Source of the DNA: Cliona cf. orientalis
Lineage: Eukaryota; Porifera; Demospongiae; Clionaida; Clionaidae
Length of the DNA stretch: 64,000 bases
Reading direction: 5' to 3'
Assembly (NCBI GenBank): GCA_963930775.1
Contig: OZ005689.1
Span: forward strand, 26,472,058 to 26,536,057
Both the position numbers and the translations under genes were made by a program. Below, piece by piece: positions 42,200-54,539 of the stretch. Under the pieces are notes generated by a model, which saw only the letters and a list, made by a program, of their open reading frames with translations, had not been told where the DNA came from and searched no databases. The stretch's first letter is position 1. The number at the start of each line of letters is the position of its first letter.

Positions 42200-43627
42200 G
42201 TCAAGGTCATCATGATAAGGCCTATGATCCTCTAAACCAGAAACAGATTTGTTATTTCATGAGGAGCCCCACTAATAACATCAGAAACATTGACATGAAG
42301 GTAATTTGAAGCTTTTAGCAGATCTGATTTTCCTGCTGGTGAGTAGGAAGGATGTGTTACCACTATTATAGCTGTACACGTACACGATAACAGATGTATT
42401 CGGGTTAGCTTTGATTGAACTATTTACTGATTTGCCTTCTTCAGATATATAGATGATTTGAGAAAGTAGAAACACTTTGGCCTGTCAAATTGATTTGTCT
42501 GGCAGTGGACTCCAGTACTGATGCCTTGTGATGTTGTTGCTTTCCGGAATATCTTTATCAAAAGGTAAGTCAGAAGTGGCAAAACGTTTGGCCCTATCTT
42601 TGGATAGTCTTTCCCTGTACGGTTGCAGTCCAGTGAGTAGAGCCTTCACAGAGGCTGGGGTGGTGCTTGTACCATCATCATCAACATAATTATATGATAC
42701 ATCTGTAACGTAATTGGCATATGCTCGCTCTACTTCAGGAGCTTTATGTTGACCATCTGTAGATTTTTCAGTAGCAGTGATTGTTGCTGATCCTAAAGTA
42801 GATTCTATGATTGAATCTATCTCCTCTGTTGTATATGCATCAGGTGTTGATAGCTCTCCAGAATCAAGAGTAGTTCAATATTGTATGTCTGAGGGTGGTG
42901 GAGATATTGGTATGCTTAAATTGTCCCACTCCTTAATCTGTTTCAAAATCTTAATTTCAGGAGCTAACTCAGCTAGAGTCTTCGTCTCCTCTACATACAT
43001 CATCTAGCTCCTTACAAAACTGTTCGAATTTTTCTGGCATAGAGTATGCCTCATGCCTCACTGCATGTGGTATCCATTTCACTGGATTTTGCACACACTT
43101 TATGCTTTTTCTTTGATGCAACTATTGTGTGACCATGGATTTGTTTTAAATTTTGTTTGGCTGCATAGATTTGATTGGTCTGATTCATTTTTGCTAAGAA
43201 TTCTCGAAAGCTTAAATTTGGCATTGTAATGGGCGCCACGAAAAATGCTATGAATTGCCCAGTGTCTCATACTGTACTTAAATGGGGTAAAGTGTGGGAA
43301 TGCATAAAACAGAGTTAACTGGTGATTGATGCCAGCATGAACAAGCGATTCTTCTGTCATGTAGTGGCTTCTGCTAATTAAGTTGTTGGTCAAAGTTAAT
43401 GCTGGTGTAACCTGTACATAGCGATACCACCGGCGCCATGTCATCAGCTCTGCCCACAGACTTCTAACCACTTTTTGGTGGTTGCCCAAACTAATCATTA
43501 CGAAAAGGCTCATGTGTACATAAAGCAGCTCGTAAGTATAGTTGTGTACCCTAGATTCAGGGACGTAGTGAGCTAACTCCTCTATTACTGTATCTGTCAA
43601 TAATCTGGCTGTTGCATCACAGTCATA

Positions 43628-44278
43628 TGTGACCGTCTACGGGAAAACCCGGCATATGGGATCCGCGCGCAATGCGCGTTTTTAGTAGCTCAGTTAGAAA
43701 TTTGTCAAAGTCCAGATTTTGTCATATACATGTCGAACAACCCTTCTTCTAACTGCTGCCGTCTTCTACGGAGGCTAGTCGTGCTATACGAAGGCGAAAT
43801 AAGCCTTCATTTTGACCCACCTAGTTGGCACAGCCACCGTACACGGAGCCCGTTGCTATGGGCGGTAATTAGAATTCTCTACCTAGATACAGCTAGATTC
43901 ATCGATCTACTGCACGTTCGCTCACCTTTTTAGCTTCTTGGGCATCTAAGAACAATCGGCTGTCGTTATCAAAAACGAAATTCAACTCTTGCTCGATCTT
44001 TACGTTCATTTCGAACCGCTCCGCCCAGGTCCATTTAATTGATTTCCGGGTCACGCGTAGTATGCGGAAACGCCATACGCGTGCATAGCAACGCCTTTAG
44101 ACCATAATTTCTCGATTATTGAGGGTGTGGCGCGATCGCAAACAAAGCGCTGTATCTCCATAACAGAGCGCGCGATCGGTCTAGGACTTTAACGCGAGTT
44201 AGCTCTATGGTAGAGCTTGCATCGAACTCAATTTTCACAAAAAATCCCATATGGCGGGTTTTCCCATAGACGGTCACA
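43628..44278 (-). repeat. Family A MITE copy A4, complete
   Basis: 651 bp, TGTGACCGTCTACGGG to CCCATAGACGGTCACA, with TA at 43626-43627 and 44279-44280. Inserted in the chromodomain relic; coding similarity stops and restarts at its borders. Confidence 0.9.
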
Positions 44279-44984
44279 TATTTTGTGATGTCTGTACTGG
44301 CATGAGCTTGTGCATGCAAACAAATCTGGTGGAAATTCCTTTCTAACTAAAAATTGATCTAGATAGAGCTCTACTGTACGTATTATCCTTGTTCCATCCA
44401 TTCCTATTTGCAATGGCTTGCATGCATTGCTGGACTTTGGTTGGGCCTTCTCAAATGCCCAGCTCTTAAGGCCAGGAAGATAGTGATGTGCCTTAGTTTC
44501 CTTCATTCTCAATCGACAGGCTTGTCTCTCAGAGGGGAGACCAAGGAGAGGGGCAGTGGTTGTGTGCATCTTTTCGCCAAGCTTATTGCTGATTAAAATG
44601 GCAAGATTACGAGCTTGCTCATCTGCAACGGCCCTTAACCTTCCTTGCCCACCCAATGTTTGATGAAATTGAGATCAAATGTGGAAACTACAAATAAATT
44701 TGTCAGTGATTCTATAATTGGGCGAGCAGATGTGCATCTGCCAGCTATTATGGAGAAGTTTTTGATTGGCCTTTGAGAGACTAACGATTTTATCAGGAAG
44801 AGCGAGCCATTCAGTCTGGGGTCAATCATAAGTATTGTTCCCCAACTCATTTACAGATTGCTCTTAACAAACGCAAGGAAAATGAGCATCTACAAGCTGA
44901 GATGCTTTAGCTGATTATCCCTCAAAAGCCTCCGATTCAATACAGATGTCTGACCGTGAACTAGAGCATCACATGTATAAGGAT

Positions 44985-45329
44985 CAGGGGCGGATCCAGA
45001 GGGGGTTCGATGGGCTCGAACGAACCCCCCTTTCTGATTAGCTGTCTAATACTTAGCCTGTATAGTAGTGTAAAATCTAGGCTTCATAGAACCCCCCATG
45101 CCTTTAGCTAGCTACAGTACTAAAGCCTCTGTCTTTAGCTCACCTACTTGGACGTTTTTTAGGTCGATTTGGAGTCTTGGAGCGCATCACAAGACCTCGA
45201 ACACCCAATCTAGCGAGAAATGGGCGTGGTCAACGAGCAAAGTGGGCGTGGTTTAAAAATTCGAGCGCGCTTTGCGCGCATACTGTTAAACAAAGAACTC
45301 CCCTCTGATAAATCCTGGATCCGCCCCTG
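44985..45329. mobile_element. hAT MITE (345 bp) copy E1
   Basis: Ends CAGGGGCGGATCCAG and CTGGATCCGCCCCTG, 5-bp duplication AGGAT (44980-44984 and 45330-45334). The same 345-bp element lies inverted at 55567-55911. Its ends match those of the 9.6-kb hAT at 7958-17542, which could have mobilised it. Confidence 0.9.
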
Positions 45330-46789
45330 AGGATGTGTGATCCATCAGGTTTTGCTAACTTTGTACATGGACCAAGAGGAGCATCAGACAGAGCTCTAAT
45401 TCTTCCTATCATCTCCTGCCCACCCACACAAATCTTTTCATTAGGCAGCAAACTGTAGTACTGTGGTTGGTTCGCTATTTCCAGCAAGCTCTTAGCTAGA
45501 TTGGGATGAGCAATCTTCCACTCCTTTAGTGTTTTGCAACACTCACATGTGGTTTGGAAGTACTCAGTAGCACCTGAGAGTGGACGGTATTTCAAATCTT
45601 GTCGCCCATGCTCCCATAGCTTTTTTTATGGTGGTACAACCACCACATCTATCATTGTGAAGCACAGTACACTTTCGGGAATACATTCCTTGACATTCCA
45701 CAGTTCCTGTATGCAGGATAGATGTCCCTCATGATCAGGTGCTGATATAGCATTGTTACAATAATTGATCCAATTCAACCACATATTAAGATAAACCCTG
45801 TCAGTGTGCATGCAGGCATCTAAACTGACCAACCTTCAGTTGACATGATGTGTGTCTGGGTGTCAGTGATCTGATCACGAGTGTCAATTACATGAGTCTA
45901 CATTAATTTTGCATCTTTCATCTGCTTAGCTACAACAATAATTATATATAATAATGTGCAGTATATTAGCTACCATTGTAAATATGTATACCAATCAATC
46001 ATTGGTTGGCAGTAAAAAAGTACGAATATCCATTTGCACACCTGTTCCTTCCTGAACTTGCAATTCTTTTGATTGTGCAGTCTTATGAGAGGCTGCTTTC
46101 CGTACGTGCTGATTTATTACACGAGGTTCAGCAGAATCAATCCAATTTGGACACCATCGACGCATGATCTTATCATATGATTCATCCTGGTATAATGGCT
46201 GATCTGGAAGTGGTATGATACCGCAACATTCAACGTCTACTTTATCACGTTTGCCAAATATTTGTCCAAGACTCCGTTTTGGCTCATGCTGATAGGTCTA
46301 GATCATCAAATCATTTACGCTTTCTCTAAGTGCATTGCATTCCTGGTGAATGTTTTATTAGAGGCTTTAAAATAGCTAGCCTACCTTTCGATTCTTTGAA
46401 GATTGTTCAGATGCATCAGATATACTGCTGCTAGATACTGCTGCTAGTACTCTGTTTGCACTGTGTTTTGCATACAAGATCAAGTATTCCTTCCTCTTTT
46501 CATATCTACAAAACATTGTAGAGCTGCTTGCACATCACAATCGCTCTCAATATGCACCTTCCCTGCAAGATCATCGTAGTAGAAAAAGTTTAGGCGTAGA
46601 CCTTTCTTAAGAGACGTCAAGAGACATCAGTTCTGCCTCCACCTCGTCTTTAGTGTAGGTGCTAAACAGCCATAATACTAAGTCTAGCTAGCTGTACACC
46701 ACGTTTTAGCACAAATGAACGATCGTGCACGGCTAGCGATCGTAACCACGCCCACTTAATACTGCAGTCAACGAAACACTGAAGTATCG

Positions 46790-46986
46790 CGGCCGCCCTT
46801 GCTCTGGATTGGTAATAAGGCCGTGAAATCAATAGTAGCTGCTGCTGAAGATAGCGTGGGTAACTTACTTGGGCACTCTTTCGCGACTAAATGCGATACT
46901 GATACCTCGAATATCGGCCCATCCCTCAATCTTGGCCCAATGTAAGGTGCACTGCCCATGGGCCCTCTTTCGCGAGGGTACGGTAC
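46790..46986. repeat. Terminal fragment with CTTTCGCGAGGGTAC end
   Basis: The right end GGGCCCTCTTTCGCGAGGGT.. AC (to 46986) recurs inverted at 54733 (GTACCCTCGCGAAAGAGTGC), and CACTCTTTCGCGAC lies inside at 46866. These look like ends of one TIR family. I did not find the matching left end, so the element is incomplete or rearranged. Confidence 0.45.
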
Positions 46987-46989
46987 AAC

Positions 46990-47689
46990 CAAAGTGACCA
47001 GAAATAACCAATCGTCACTATTTTCAATACCTGATCAGTGTCAATTAGTGTGCGTGTGTTTCCGTGTCTGCATAAACAATATCTACTGCCCCTATGTATA
47101 GTGTATAGTGTGTGCAACAATGGTGCAACCAGTAGTGACACTGTGCTGATGCACATGCAAACACGGTAGGTATGATGATGTGACTGCTCGTGTGAACTAA
47201 AACAATGGCTCTGATTGGTCCAAGTAATAGCCAGAGGGAGGGAAATATGATCCTCCCTTGTACCCCTCAGGGAGGGAAAATATCCTAGTTATACCCTGGC
47301 TGATATAATACTTAGGTGGGATATATACAAAATTATTCAAGGTAATGTCCCTGCAGATTATAGAGGCTAAAGTGCTGAGAGACTCGTATGTATACATATT
47401 TTGAACTACACTTATTCTGTGGTTACACTTAAACCTGCCTATTACAATGTACATATGCACCTTATTTCTTCACCTTGCTGCTGAAAGTGTTCAACTGCAT
47501 GTATGTTAACAAATATCGCTACAACACTTACTTAATGCTACTTGTGTTACACCAGTGTGTCTGATACGCCATTTTATGATATTATAATGCGCATGCTCGG
47601 AATATGTTGCCATGGTGAAGTCATGTGACAGAGCCTGCTGCTAACCATACAGTGGCAGCCAGTATGCCAAGCTATAATAGGCCTTGTAT
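46990..47689. other. No gene recognised
   Basis: Mixed AT-rich sequence. GGAGGGAAATATGATCCTCCC and GGGAGGGAAAATATCC near 47230-47285 form a short imperfect repeat. No credible coding. Confidence 0.35.
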
Positions 47690-47762
47690 ACAAGTGGGAG
47701 GGGCTGCTCAAAATCGTTTGGTGGGGTTGCAACCCCCTGAACCCCCGCTAGATCCGCCCCTG
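47690..47762. repeat. Solo hAT end
   Basis: CCCCTGAACCCCCGCTAGAT.. CCGCCCCTG is a single right end of the CAGGGGCGGATC type, with no partner left end nearby. Confidence 0.5.
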
Positions 47763-48076
47763 AGGCGCAAGGCTCGAGCAGCGGTACTTATAAACGTACC
47801 GGTCATAAAAATACGCCAGGTAGCTAGCTGCTGCCAACAGTAAAACTTAGAACTTGGTTTAATCCCTAAGTGGAAAAGTATTATCACTACTCGGGCCGCC
47901 TAAAGCAGCCTTCTTCGTCATCCTGCAGAATGCAAGTTAATGAGGGGCGCGGCAAAGAATTTTGCGCACATCTCATCTTCCACTTAATTAGAAGTTGTGC
48001 AAACCATGTATTAAGGTGGCATTGATAAATTACACTAAGTGCAATAAAAAGAACAGAAACAAGTATAAAACAATAT

Positions 48077-48415
48077 TGAATAAAATTGAAGAATGAAGTA
48101 GGGATGCAGGATCAAAAAGTACACTAAGAGATAATCACATATACTATACATCACTACGCTTGCTTTTTGAGGGGTGCAAAAATATCCAGTAATAATGCGA
48201 TTGAATTAAACTGATAAACCCGAACCATCGTGACAAATAGGGAACAACCCACACGAATGTCTCCCACATACCAACTCAACAAACATGTCAACCATGATTA
48301 ATAGGTGTACAATAGTCGAGAAAAGCAAGCGTAGGGATGTATGGGATGTATGGTAGATGTGATTATCTCTTGTTTGTATTTTTTGATCCTGCCATCCCTA
48401 CTTCATTCTTCAATA
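48077..48415. repeat. Foldback repeat
   Basis: Inverted arms of roughly 100-110 bp: GAAGAATGAAGTAGGGATGC.. AGGATCAAAAA..AGATAATCACAT and its reverse at 48350-48415, each interrupted by short gaps, around a 150-bp centre holding AGCGTAG palindromic pieces. No gene. Confidence 0.6.
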
Positions 48416-48620
48416 TTATTCCAATTGTTTTTTTTACTTGTATTATATTGGTTGAATAAGGAGACAAGAGAGGTTTTTGAGTCTAGATTATGCTACAAAT
48501 GTACACCCTGCTGCCATTTCTTTGTCACCTATGTCTATTACAGCTTTTGTCATAGCCTTAGTGGTATTTGTTGTCTAGACAGTGTATTTAGACCATCTGG
48601 CCATTCATAATAATATTATA

Positions 48621-51460
48621 CTATTGGTGGTATAAGAATACAATGGGGCTTTGTGTATCTCTGTAATTCGGGAAGTTGACCATGATACCTATGGGTAAGT
48701 TTGGTGATTTTTGGCCTTCAGGATAGAGTAAGCTCTCTACTGTTCCTCTAGCACTATTGCATAAGCCAACTTGTTGCCATAAATTATTTGTGAGCATAAA
48801 TTTCGCTCTTTTAGCCATGAATACAATTGCATCAAGACTCTCTGTATCGTCAGCTCGAGCTGCTGCTGTACATGAACTAATAGCATTTATCTGTGCTATA
48901 GGTGATCCTAGTTTAGTAATGGCTTCCTGATTGAATTGTGCCACTTGTTCCTTCTTATAAATAGAGGAGTACAGCATCAGTGGATTGGTCTGAGTTGATT
49001 GCTGCTGTTGGTGTGTATTTAAGTAAAGTAGTCCAGTCAGATTCAGTGGATTGACCATCACAGTCTCATAAGCATTCTCTAGACTGTTTGCTTTCTGTGC
49101 TTGTTTCGCTTTGCCTAACAACCTGATCCAAGATGACTACATTTGTGAACAAACTGTACAATGTCATTGTGTGGCCATGTGATCCTTTTCCTTCTGGTGC
49201 AAAAAGTGGTCTATTGCCAACAGGTGGTAGTTATGCAAAGTCACCAATAAGAATTACAAATATGCAACCAAATGGTACATCCAGATGTGTTGATGCCTGG
49301 CGTAATCTCTTGTCAACGCATACCATCATGTTTTTGCCAAGCATTGATACCTCATCTATACAATTAACGTATTTCCTTCAGTTTATGTTGCAGGCAGTGT
49401 AGATAGATACTGTCCTCTAAGGTCGTTACAGTTGTGTTTGTGTACAGGTAGGTGTTAAGCAGAGTGAAGTGTTGTACCACTAATGTGAAAAGCTGCTATT
49501 CCTGTGGTATCTATTAGTAAGCGTTTGTACCGCAGTAAAGTTGAGATTATGGCTTTAATTAGAAAATACTTGATAATTAAAGGCTAATTACCATAAGCCA
49601 TAAGCCTGGTAAGGCAGGTGTTGAAATAGACAATTGAGAAGTAAAGGAAGGAGAAAAAATCCCAGGACTAAGCCGGGATTTGAACCCAGGACCTTCTGAA
49701 AAAATTTTCCAGTGCCTACTGTGCGTAGGTAGTATTAGCTTTTGAATATGGTTCACATTTAGAAACGTTGATCAGTACATTCTTTAGGATAGCCAAACCT
49801 ACATGTGGGTTGTTGATTTTACTTTCGTTTGATGCAGTATGCTGGACTACAGTGTGTTTGTCTTCGTACAGTGTTAACCAGGTTGGTGCAGTGTTCATCT
49901 AGTGCTGTGATGGGAACATTTGTGAGTTTAATAGTGCAAGGAGGTGGTTGTGGTGCTGTCCAGTGGCCATCAGGAATGCTATCATTGACTGTGGTCACAA
50001 GCCAATCTGCATAATTATGCTATGGCTTCTTCCTTTGCCTACTGTCCATATAAAATATAATATTGATTGTGATAGGGATTAGCATTGTTAGCATTTGCTT
50101 TTGCTTCCATCCAACCTATAGCTGCAACTTTCACTTACTCACATAAGCCAGGATAATTTTTAAGCTTTGCACACCCATGAGAGCATGTGTACTTCTATGA
50201 GCTTTGTATTCATATCTGAACCAGTACCACTATGCATCTGTCTTATGTAGCCAAAACTTTACAAGGTCTTTAGGTTTTGAATGAACCAGTCAGTAAGGTG
50301 TGGGTTTTTATGACTGCATTTACTCTCATACTGTGTGTAATTTCTGTTTGTGTCGAGTGTTGTAATGAATGTAATTCTGGCGAGTAATTGTCTGCACTGC
50401 AAACTGTCTAAAAGAATGTTGCTGATCCTTTTTGTTCAAGCAAAGCTTTGAGTTCTTGGTATCTAGTGTACCAGTATTGTTTTAAGCCTAATACATTGGT
50501 TGCATCACATGGATTATGTCTGATATACACTCTTGACTGGGTGAGCAATTCATGTCTGTTTAATATTAAGAGCCCAATAGGGAAATTGTGGATGTCCAAT
50601 AGAATTCACCATTAGGTAAATATGTCACAATAACATTCAAGGTGTTTAAATGATTCTGTTAGTGATACTGTATAATGGCGACCTTTGCATGTTGGGTCTC
50701 CTTTGCCATAGTGGAAACACCATGGTTACCAAACCCTCAGTGTTAAATTCATTGATTGGTGTGATTTCTAGTGGTGGCCACTGTAAGGGATCATTGCCTG
50801 CTATAGTTGACCTAATTGCTTGTTCTTCTATTTGAGCCTGTGCTATACTGGGTAGGAATGAGCTGCTTGGGTTATTATCTGTATCATCAGTCTCTGTTAT
50901 TTCCCGAGTAGGAGGCCCTTGATTAGTTAACGGTTCATTATCATCGTGTGGTAGCTCTAAGTTTAATAGTGCATCTGAATTTGCATCAACTGGGAGTCGT
51001 TGCAGGAATCTAAATCGATTTCAATGTCTGTGTATTGTTGAAGCCATTGTAGTGCATTGAGGACTTGATCACAGTGTATGTGAAAGTTGTGGTGTATGTT
51101 TGAAGCACCCCGTCAGCATAGGAAGATCACTTACATTGACAGGAAGTCTTTGAATAAATTGAATGTTTTGTAGTAAATTTAGTACATGTCCAGGATACCC
51201 TAGCTGCCCACCATGTTTGTGATAGATAGTCATTATGAGACAGGCTCTTGCAATTAACAGCTCTTCTATTCGTGTCATACCTTGTAAGCAAGGAGGAACA
51301 ATACCAGGGTCCATGTCATTTTGTGCTGAATAAAACTTAGGGTTATGGTTATGGTTGTTTATCTCTTTTACATTGGTTGCAAATGTAATGAATAGTGTTT
51401 AAATTTGTTTTTGTTGGCCAACATTCTGTGACGTTCCACTCATGCACCGCGCCGCAGGAC
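48621..51460 (-). pseudogene. Helitron relic (Rep and helicase), lineage 2
   Basis: Minus strand, in order: a Cys-rich N-terminal segment (HEWNVTECWPTKTN, ICNQCKRD, about 51450-51350), MDPGIVPPCLQGMTRIEELL with YPGHVLNLLQNIQFIQRLP, then LILNRHELLTQSRVYIRHNP and RYQELKALLEQKGSATFF (about 50600-50400), the Rep core around CTNLVNTVRRQTQCSPAYCI (about 49900), and a Pif1-type helicase from 49420: VDEVSMLGK, PPVGNRPLF, then LGSPIAQINAISSCTAAARA and FMLTNNLWQQVGLCNSARGT (49121-48621). The ATP-binding P-loop segment is not visible. Many frameshifts and stops. The sequence style differs from the Helitron at 57-64 kb. Confidence 0.8.
49625..49700 (-). repeat. tRNA-like B box, SINE fragment
   Basis: On the minus strand CTGGGTTCAAATCCCGG forms a good T-arm (5-bp stem, TTCAAAT loop), so this is a tRNA-derived SINE head. 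No matching A box or acceptor stem was found, hence not a tRNA gene. It sits within the Helitron relic. Confidence 0.45.
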
Positions 51461-51671
51461 ACAGATAGTTGGCAGCATGTATAAAATATTTTAGAGTAGA
51501 GAAATGATTGAGTACAGTACCAACTCAGAAATGACACACACACTATAAAAGAAGGTATAGCCCTGACACACATAGGTCACTAATAATATCACACAAATCA
51601 GACGTCACAATTAACAGCAAACACAGTGTTCACAAGATCTGAATACAATGTTATGACAACAGAGCGTTACA
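51460..51671 (-). repeat. Solo 3' LTR of a second gypsy element
   Basis: On the minus strand a purine tract TGTGAAGGGGAGCAA (51686-51672) is followed by TGTAACGCTCTGTTG, a typical LTR start. The other end is set only approximately, because Helitron coding sequence begins near 51450. No 5' LTR is present in the window. Confidence 0.55.
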
Positions 51672-51999
51672 TTGCTCCCCTTCACAATGAAAGTGTGTCC
51701 TCACACTTGATTATCATCTGAGTCTGACAGGGAATCTGGAAACGAGACAACATCATCTATCTGGCGGATATTGCTCTCGCAGAATGTCGAACTTTGCTGA
51801 ATCTGAGGAGACTGCTGCTCATCCACAAGAGGAAAAAAGTTCATACTTATCCTCAATCATTCGGTGTAGATGTAGTGGGTAGGGCCATCGTGGGCAGAGC
51901 AGCTGCTAAGATATCACATCAGGATCGAAACATGAAGGCAGATTTAAATTGGATATTAGTTTCAACCGATTGAAGTGCACCACTTTTCCTCCTGGGGTG

Positions 52000-52440
52000 T
52001 GTGCAATCCTAGATGTGATACACAGTTGGACCCAGAACCTTCGCAATCCCTAAAGGGCCTTTCCAATGTCTATGAACTTTACGGAAGTGTCCTTTGGTAC
52101 TGCCGGCTCACGTAGCATAACTCCGTCTCCAATAGCATATGGCTCACTTCTCACTCTCTGATTGTAAGTGTCCTTTTGGAGATCCTGCTGTCTCTTGGAG
52201 AACGCATGAACACGATCATAAACATACGATAGCCTCTTCCTAAGCTGGGCTGCATACCGTGTAGGTGTGGAACCAGACACTGGAAGAGAGTACATTATAT
52301 CTTCTGGAACCCGAGCCGGTCGACCAAACATCAATTCAAAAGGAGTAGCACTGGTGGTTTCATGGTCACTGGTTCTGTATGCCAAAAAGATAGTGGGAAG
52401 ATGAAGAATTGGCACAACACAAGGATACAGCTACCAAAGC
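52000..52440 (-). pseudogene. Ty3/gypsy integrase C-terminus
   Basis: Reads IFLAYRTSDHETTSATPFEL, MFGRPARVPEDIMYSLP, KRLSYVYDRVHAFSKRQQ and YAIGDGVMLREPAVPKDTSV, the end of the integrase core and the GPY/F-like region of gypsy elements. It leads toward the purine tract and LTR at 51671. Upstream coding is lost at about 52440, where DUF7869-type copy 2 begins on the plus strand. Confidence 0.82.
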
Positions 52441-53246
52441 AAGAGAGTATATATTATAAGGCTACACAACAGAGAGATGCAAGTCACAGTGGTCTGTCAT
52501 CAAGCGACTTACCGATGTCACCAGACCATCTCAGAGTGAGAGAGGAGCTGCAGAGTGCACAACACTGTTTCACCCTGACCATCAGTGCCGACTATCAGCA
52601 GTCCAAGTTAATACCATCATGGGGAAGGAGTGAGCAGCCTGGATTGACGTATTACCTCCAGAAGGTCTCCCACGACATTTTAGGAATAGTCGACCACTCC
52701 AGTGACGAGTCAACAGTGTACCTCTTCGATGAGCGTATTGGTCCTATGAACACCGATCACACTGTACCCTTCGTAACTCACTTTTGGCACACAGTCTCAC
52801 AGCAACACCCCTGGATCAACCGTCTTGCCATCTTTCTGGACAAAACCACTAGCACCAATAAGAATAAGTATCTTTTTTCTTGGTCTATGGAGATAGTGAG
52901 TAGTGGAGAGCTTGACCACATTCACATCAGCTTTATGATCGCAGGTTACACAAAGTTTGCTCCAGATCGGCTGTTCTCAACAATTGGATGTGCCTATAAG
53001 ACAGAGGATGTGTTCACTATAGGTGATCTGAAGTCTATCTGCGACAGGAGTGCAACATGCCACATAGAGACGGGAGACCAAATACTTATGTGGCGGAACA
53101 CACTTGGCGAGAAGTATTCCGACCTTCCAGGTGTACGGAGGTACCATGACTTCCTTGTGGTGAAGGATCATGACGGGTCAGTTGTTACGACGGTCCATGA
53201 AAACTGTTTTAGTGGGAGCTGGAAAGACTCTCCTCCGCATACGTGA
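52362..53246 (+). pseudogene. DUF7869-type protein, C-terminal half (copy 2), intronless
   Basis: A 294-codon frame, coding-like from about 52440. It matches copy 1 from exon 7 onward: SIYYKATQQRDAS, HCFTLTISADYQQSKLIPSW, then TVPFVTHFWHTVSQQHPWIN, RLAIFLDKTTSTNKNKYLFSW and the strand FMIAGYTKFAPDRLFSTIG. The conserved core is altered: HADNCSGQNKN of copy 1 is here LDKTTSTNKNK, keeping Asp and the NKN end, and GHTKFSPD is GYTKFAPD. The introns of copy 1 at MAQQ|VHYP and PRQ|INYL are absent. The N-terminal half is missing, and no TGTGACCG end was found next to it. A basic tail continues in another frame to about 53585. Confidence 0.65.
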
Positions 53247-53589
53247 TTTATCACTACCTGGAGTACCGACAGAGACCTACAAGGACACACAGACAAAGAG
53301 TCTCACTACAGAAAAGATGGCAAATATGGTCACTATTGTATGATCGCTTCATACCTCCTGATTGCAGGCCAGACTACTTGCCATCCCAGAGTACTGCTAT
53401 TCGTTCCTCCTGTGCTCCTACTTCATCTTCACAGTCGTCAGCTGGTGTTTCAAGCCCGGCTCGAAAGAGAAAGCAGAGCAAATACTCTACGGAGGGGTGT
53501 GATGATGGTAATGGACACCAGAATCCTGCCACATGGGCTGCAGGTCACACCACCAAAGCCGGCTGTCCGCTGCAAAAGAAGTAGCTTAA

Positions 53590-54159
53590 TTCATTATTAA
53601 CCTTTTTAATACCCCATGTATTTCAAGCTACCTCCATGTCAACCTCTATTAAAAGCCCACCTACCAAAAAATGGGCACAAACATAAAAATGGAAGTCTTG
53701 CTGCCTACAGATCATAGAATAACTGACAACACAATAAACCCTGTATTGTTATGCCTGGTGGCATATTAGAGCACATGGGAATATTTCTAGTTAAAGCGCA
53801 TCAAAACAAATGGTCCAAAATAACTCTACAGTATCACTCTACTATTAATACCTACAGATCAATAAAAGAGCACTAAAAAAGTCCGCAATACCTTGCATAA
53901 AACAAGTAAACATGCATTAATAGCGCTACTTTTAATACTAGAGACCTTGGTGGTAGATTGGCTTTGCTCTAGTTTCATAGATCTTACTTATACATGCCCT
54001 AAAATATAAAACTTAACCACTTTGCTGCTTTGACGATCATCCACATTAGAGCAACGAACTCGTGCTGTTTAGGTCCTTCCAAGCTCTCATGTTGCTCGAT
54101 CAGCAATTTTTTAGTGCAAAGGTCACTGCAAAGATGACCGCGTAGCTCAGCGAGCGGTC
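53590..54159. other. No gene recognised
   Basis: AT-rich sequence with short ORFs only. Nothing identified. Confidence 0.35.
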
Positions 54160-54536
54160 GCCGGAGATGGCTATCACTCTGAAGGCAGGTATACGATGGA
54201 TCAACGGATTGATTGAGGTTAAAAACTCAGTTTTGACCAGGACGGAATAATGTACGTTTTCTACCCGTGACTGCCACATATCCTACATTTTCTTTGGACT
54301 CGCACAACCCATGACCATCGGCATATATTTTTGGCCAATACACTACAGAATGCAGTAAAACGCCTTTTGCTTCTGGCTGTCCCTGGGCTCTTCTGCAGTC
54401 TCTGTCACGTAGACCCAGAGTTCAGCAGCTTTCAGCGCATGTGTTACTTGGAATTTCCATACTTGCCCGTCCTTTTCGCTCTTGAGTTGAGGAATATTTA
54501 TGACCAGCTTCTCTATTGAAACTGGCCATTCTGTTA
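54160..54536 (-). pseudogene. Ty1/copia-type Gag fragment
   Basis: Minus strand from 54536: LTEWPVSIEKL, WKFQVTHALKAAELWVYVTE, PRDSQKQKAFYCIL, then after a stop or shift CIGQKYMPMVMGCASPKKM. The W..Q...AL....LW..V pattern and the CASP..MWD-like end are those of copia Gag (UBN2-type) domains. No pol or LTR was found nearby. It would have bound element RNA in particles. Confidence 0.55.
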
Positions 54537-54539
54537 GGA

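Larger units (their letters stand above)
41861..46680 (-). pseudogene. Relic of a large unrecognised gene: PB1-like N-terminus, C-terminal chromodomain
   Basis: Minus-strand coding blocks follow one another in consistent order. N-terminal LRLNFFYYDDLAGKVHIE and SDCDVQAALQCFV (46640-46470) look like a PB1-type fold. Next are KRSLGQIFGKRDKV, CCGIIPLPDQPLYQDESYDK and WCPNWIDSAEPRVINQHVRK (46290-46050), DRVYLNMWLNWINYCNN (about 45790), LLEIANQPQYYSLLPNEK, a block from 44850 (RPIKNFSIIAGRCTSARPII, ADEQARNLAILISNKLGEKM, GMDGTRIIRTVELYLDQF), and 43600-43050 (WAELMTWRRWYRYVQ). An acidic stretch leads to the chromodomain YIVEKIVAKRYNSHQ.. YRVKWLGYDTKENTWE (about 42110-41970) and a stop at 41861. MITEs interrupt at 43628-44278 and 44985-45329. 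At least five frame breaks and several stops show it is dead. The middle matches nothing I know. A chromodomain tail suggests chromatin-targeted integration, hence a mobile element, but a host origin is possible. Confidence 0.55.

Noticed and set aside
54140-54200. tRNA-like string CCGCGTAGCTCAGCGAGCGG
   Set aside because: It resembles a D-arm and A box, but no T-arm (GGTTCGAATC) follows at the right distance.
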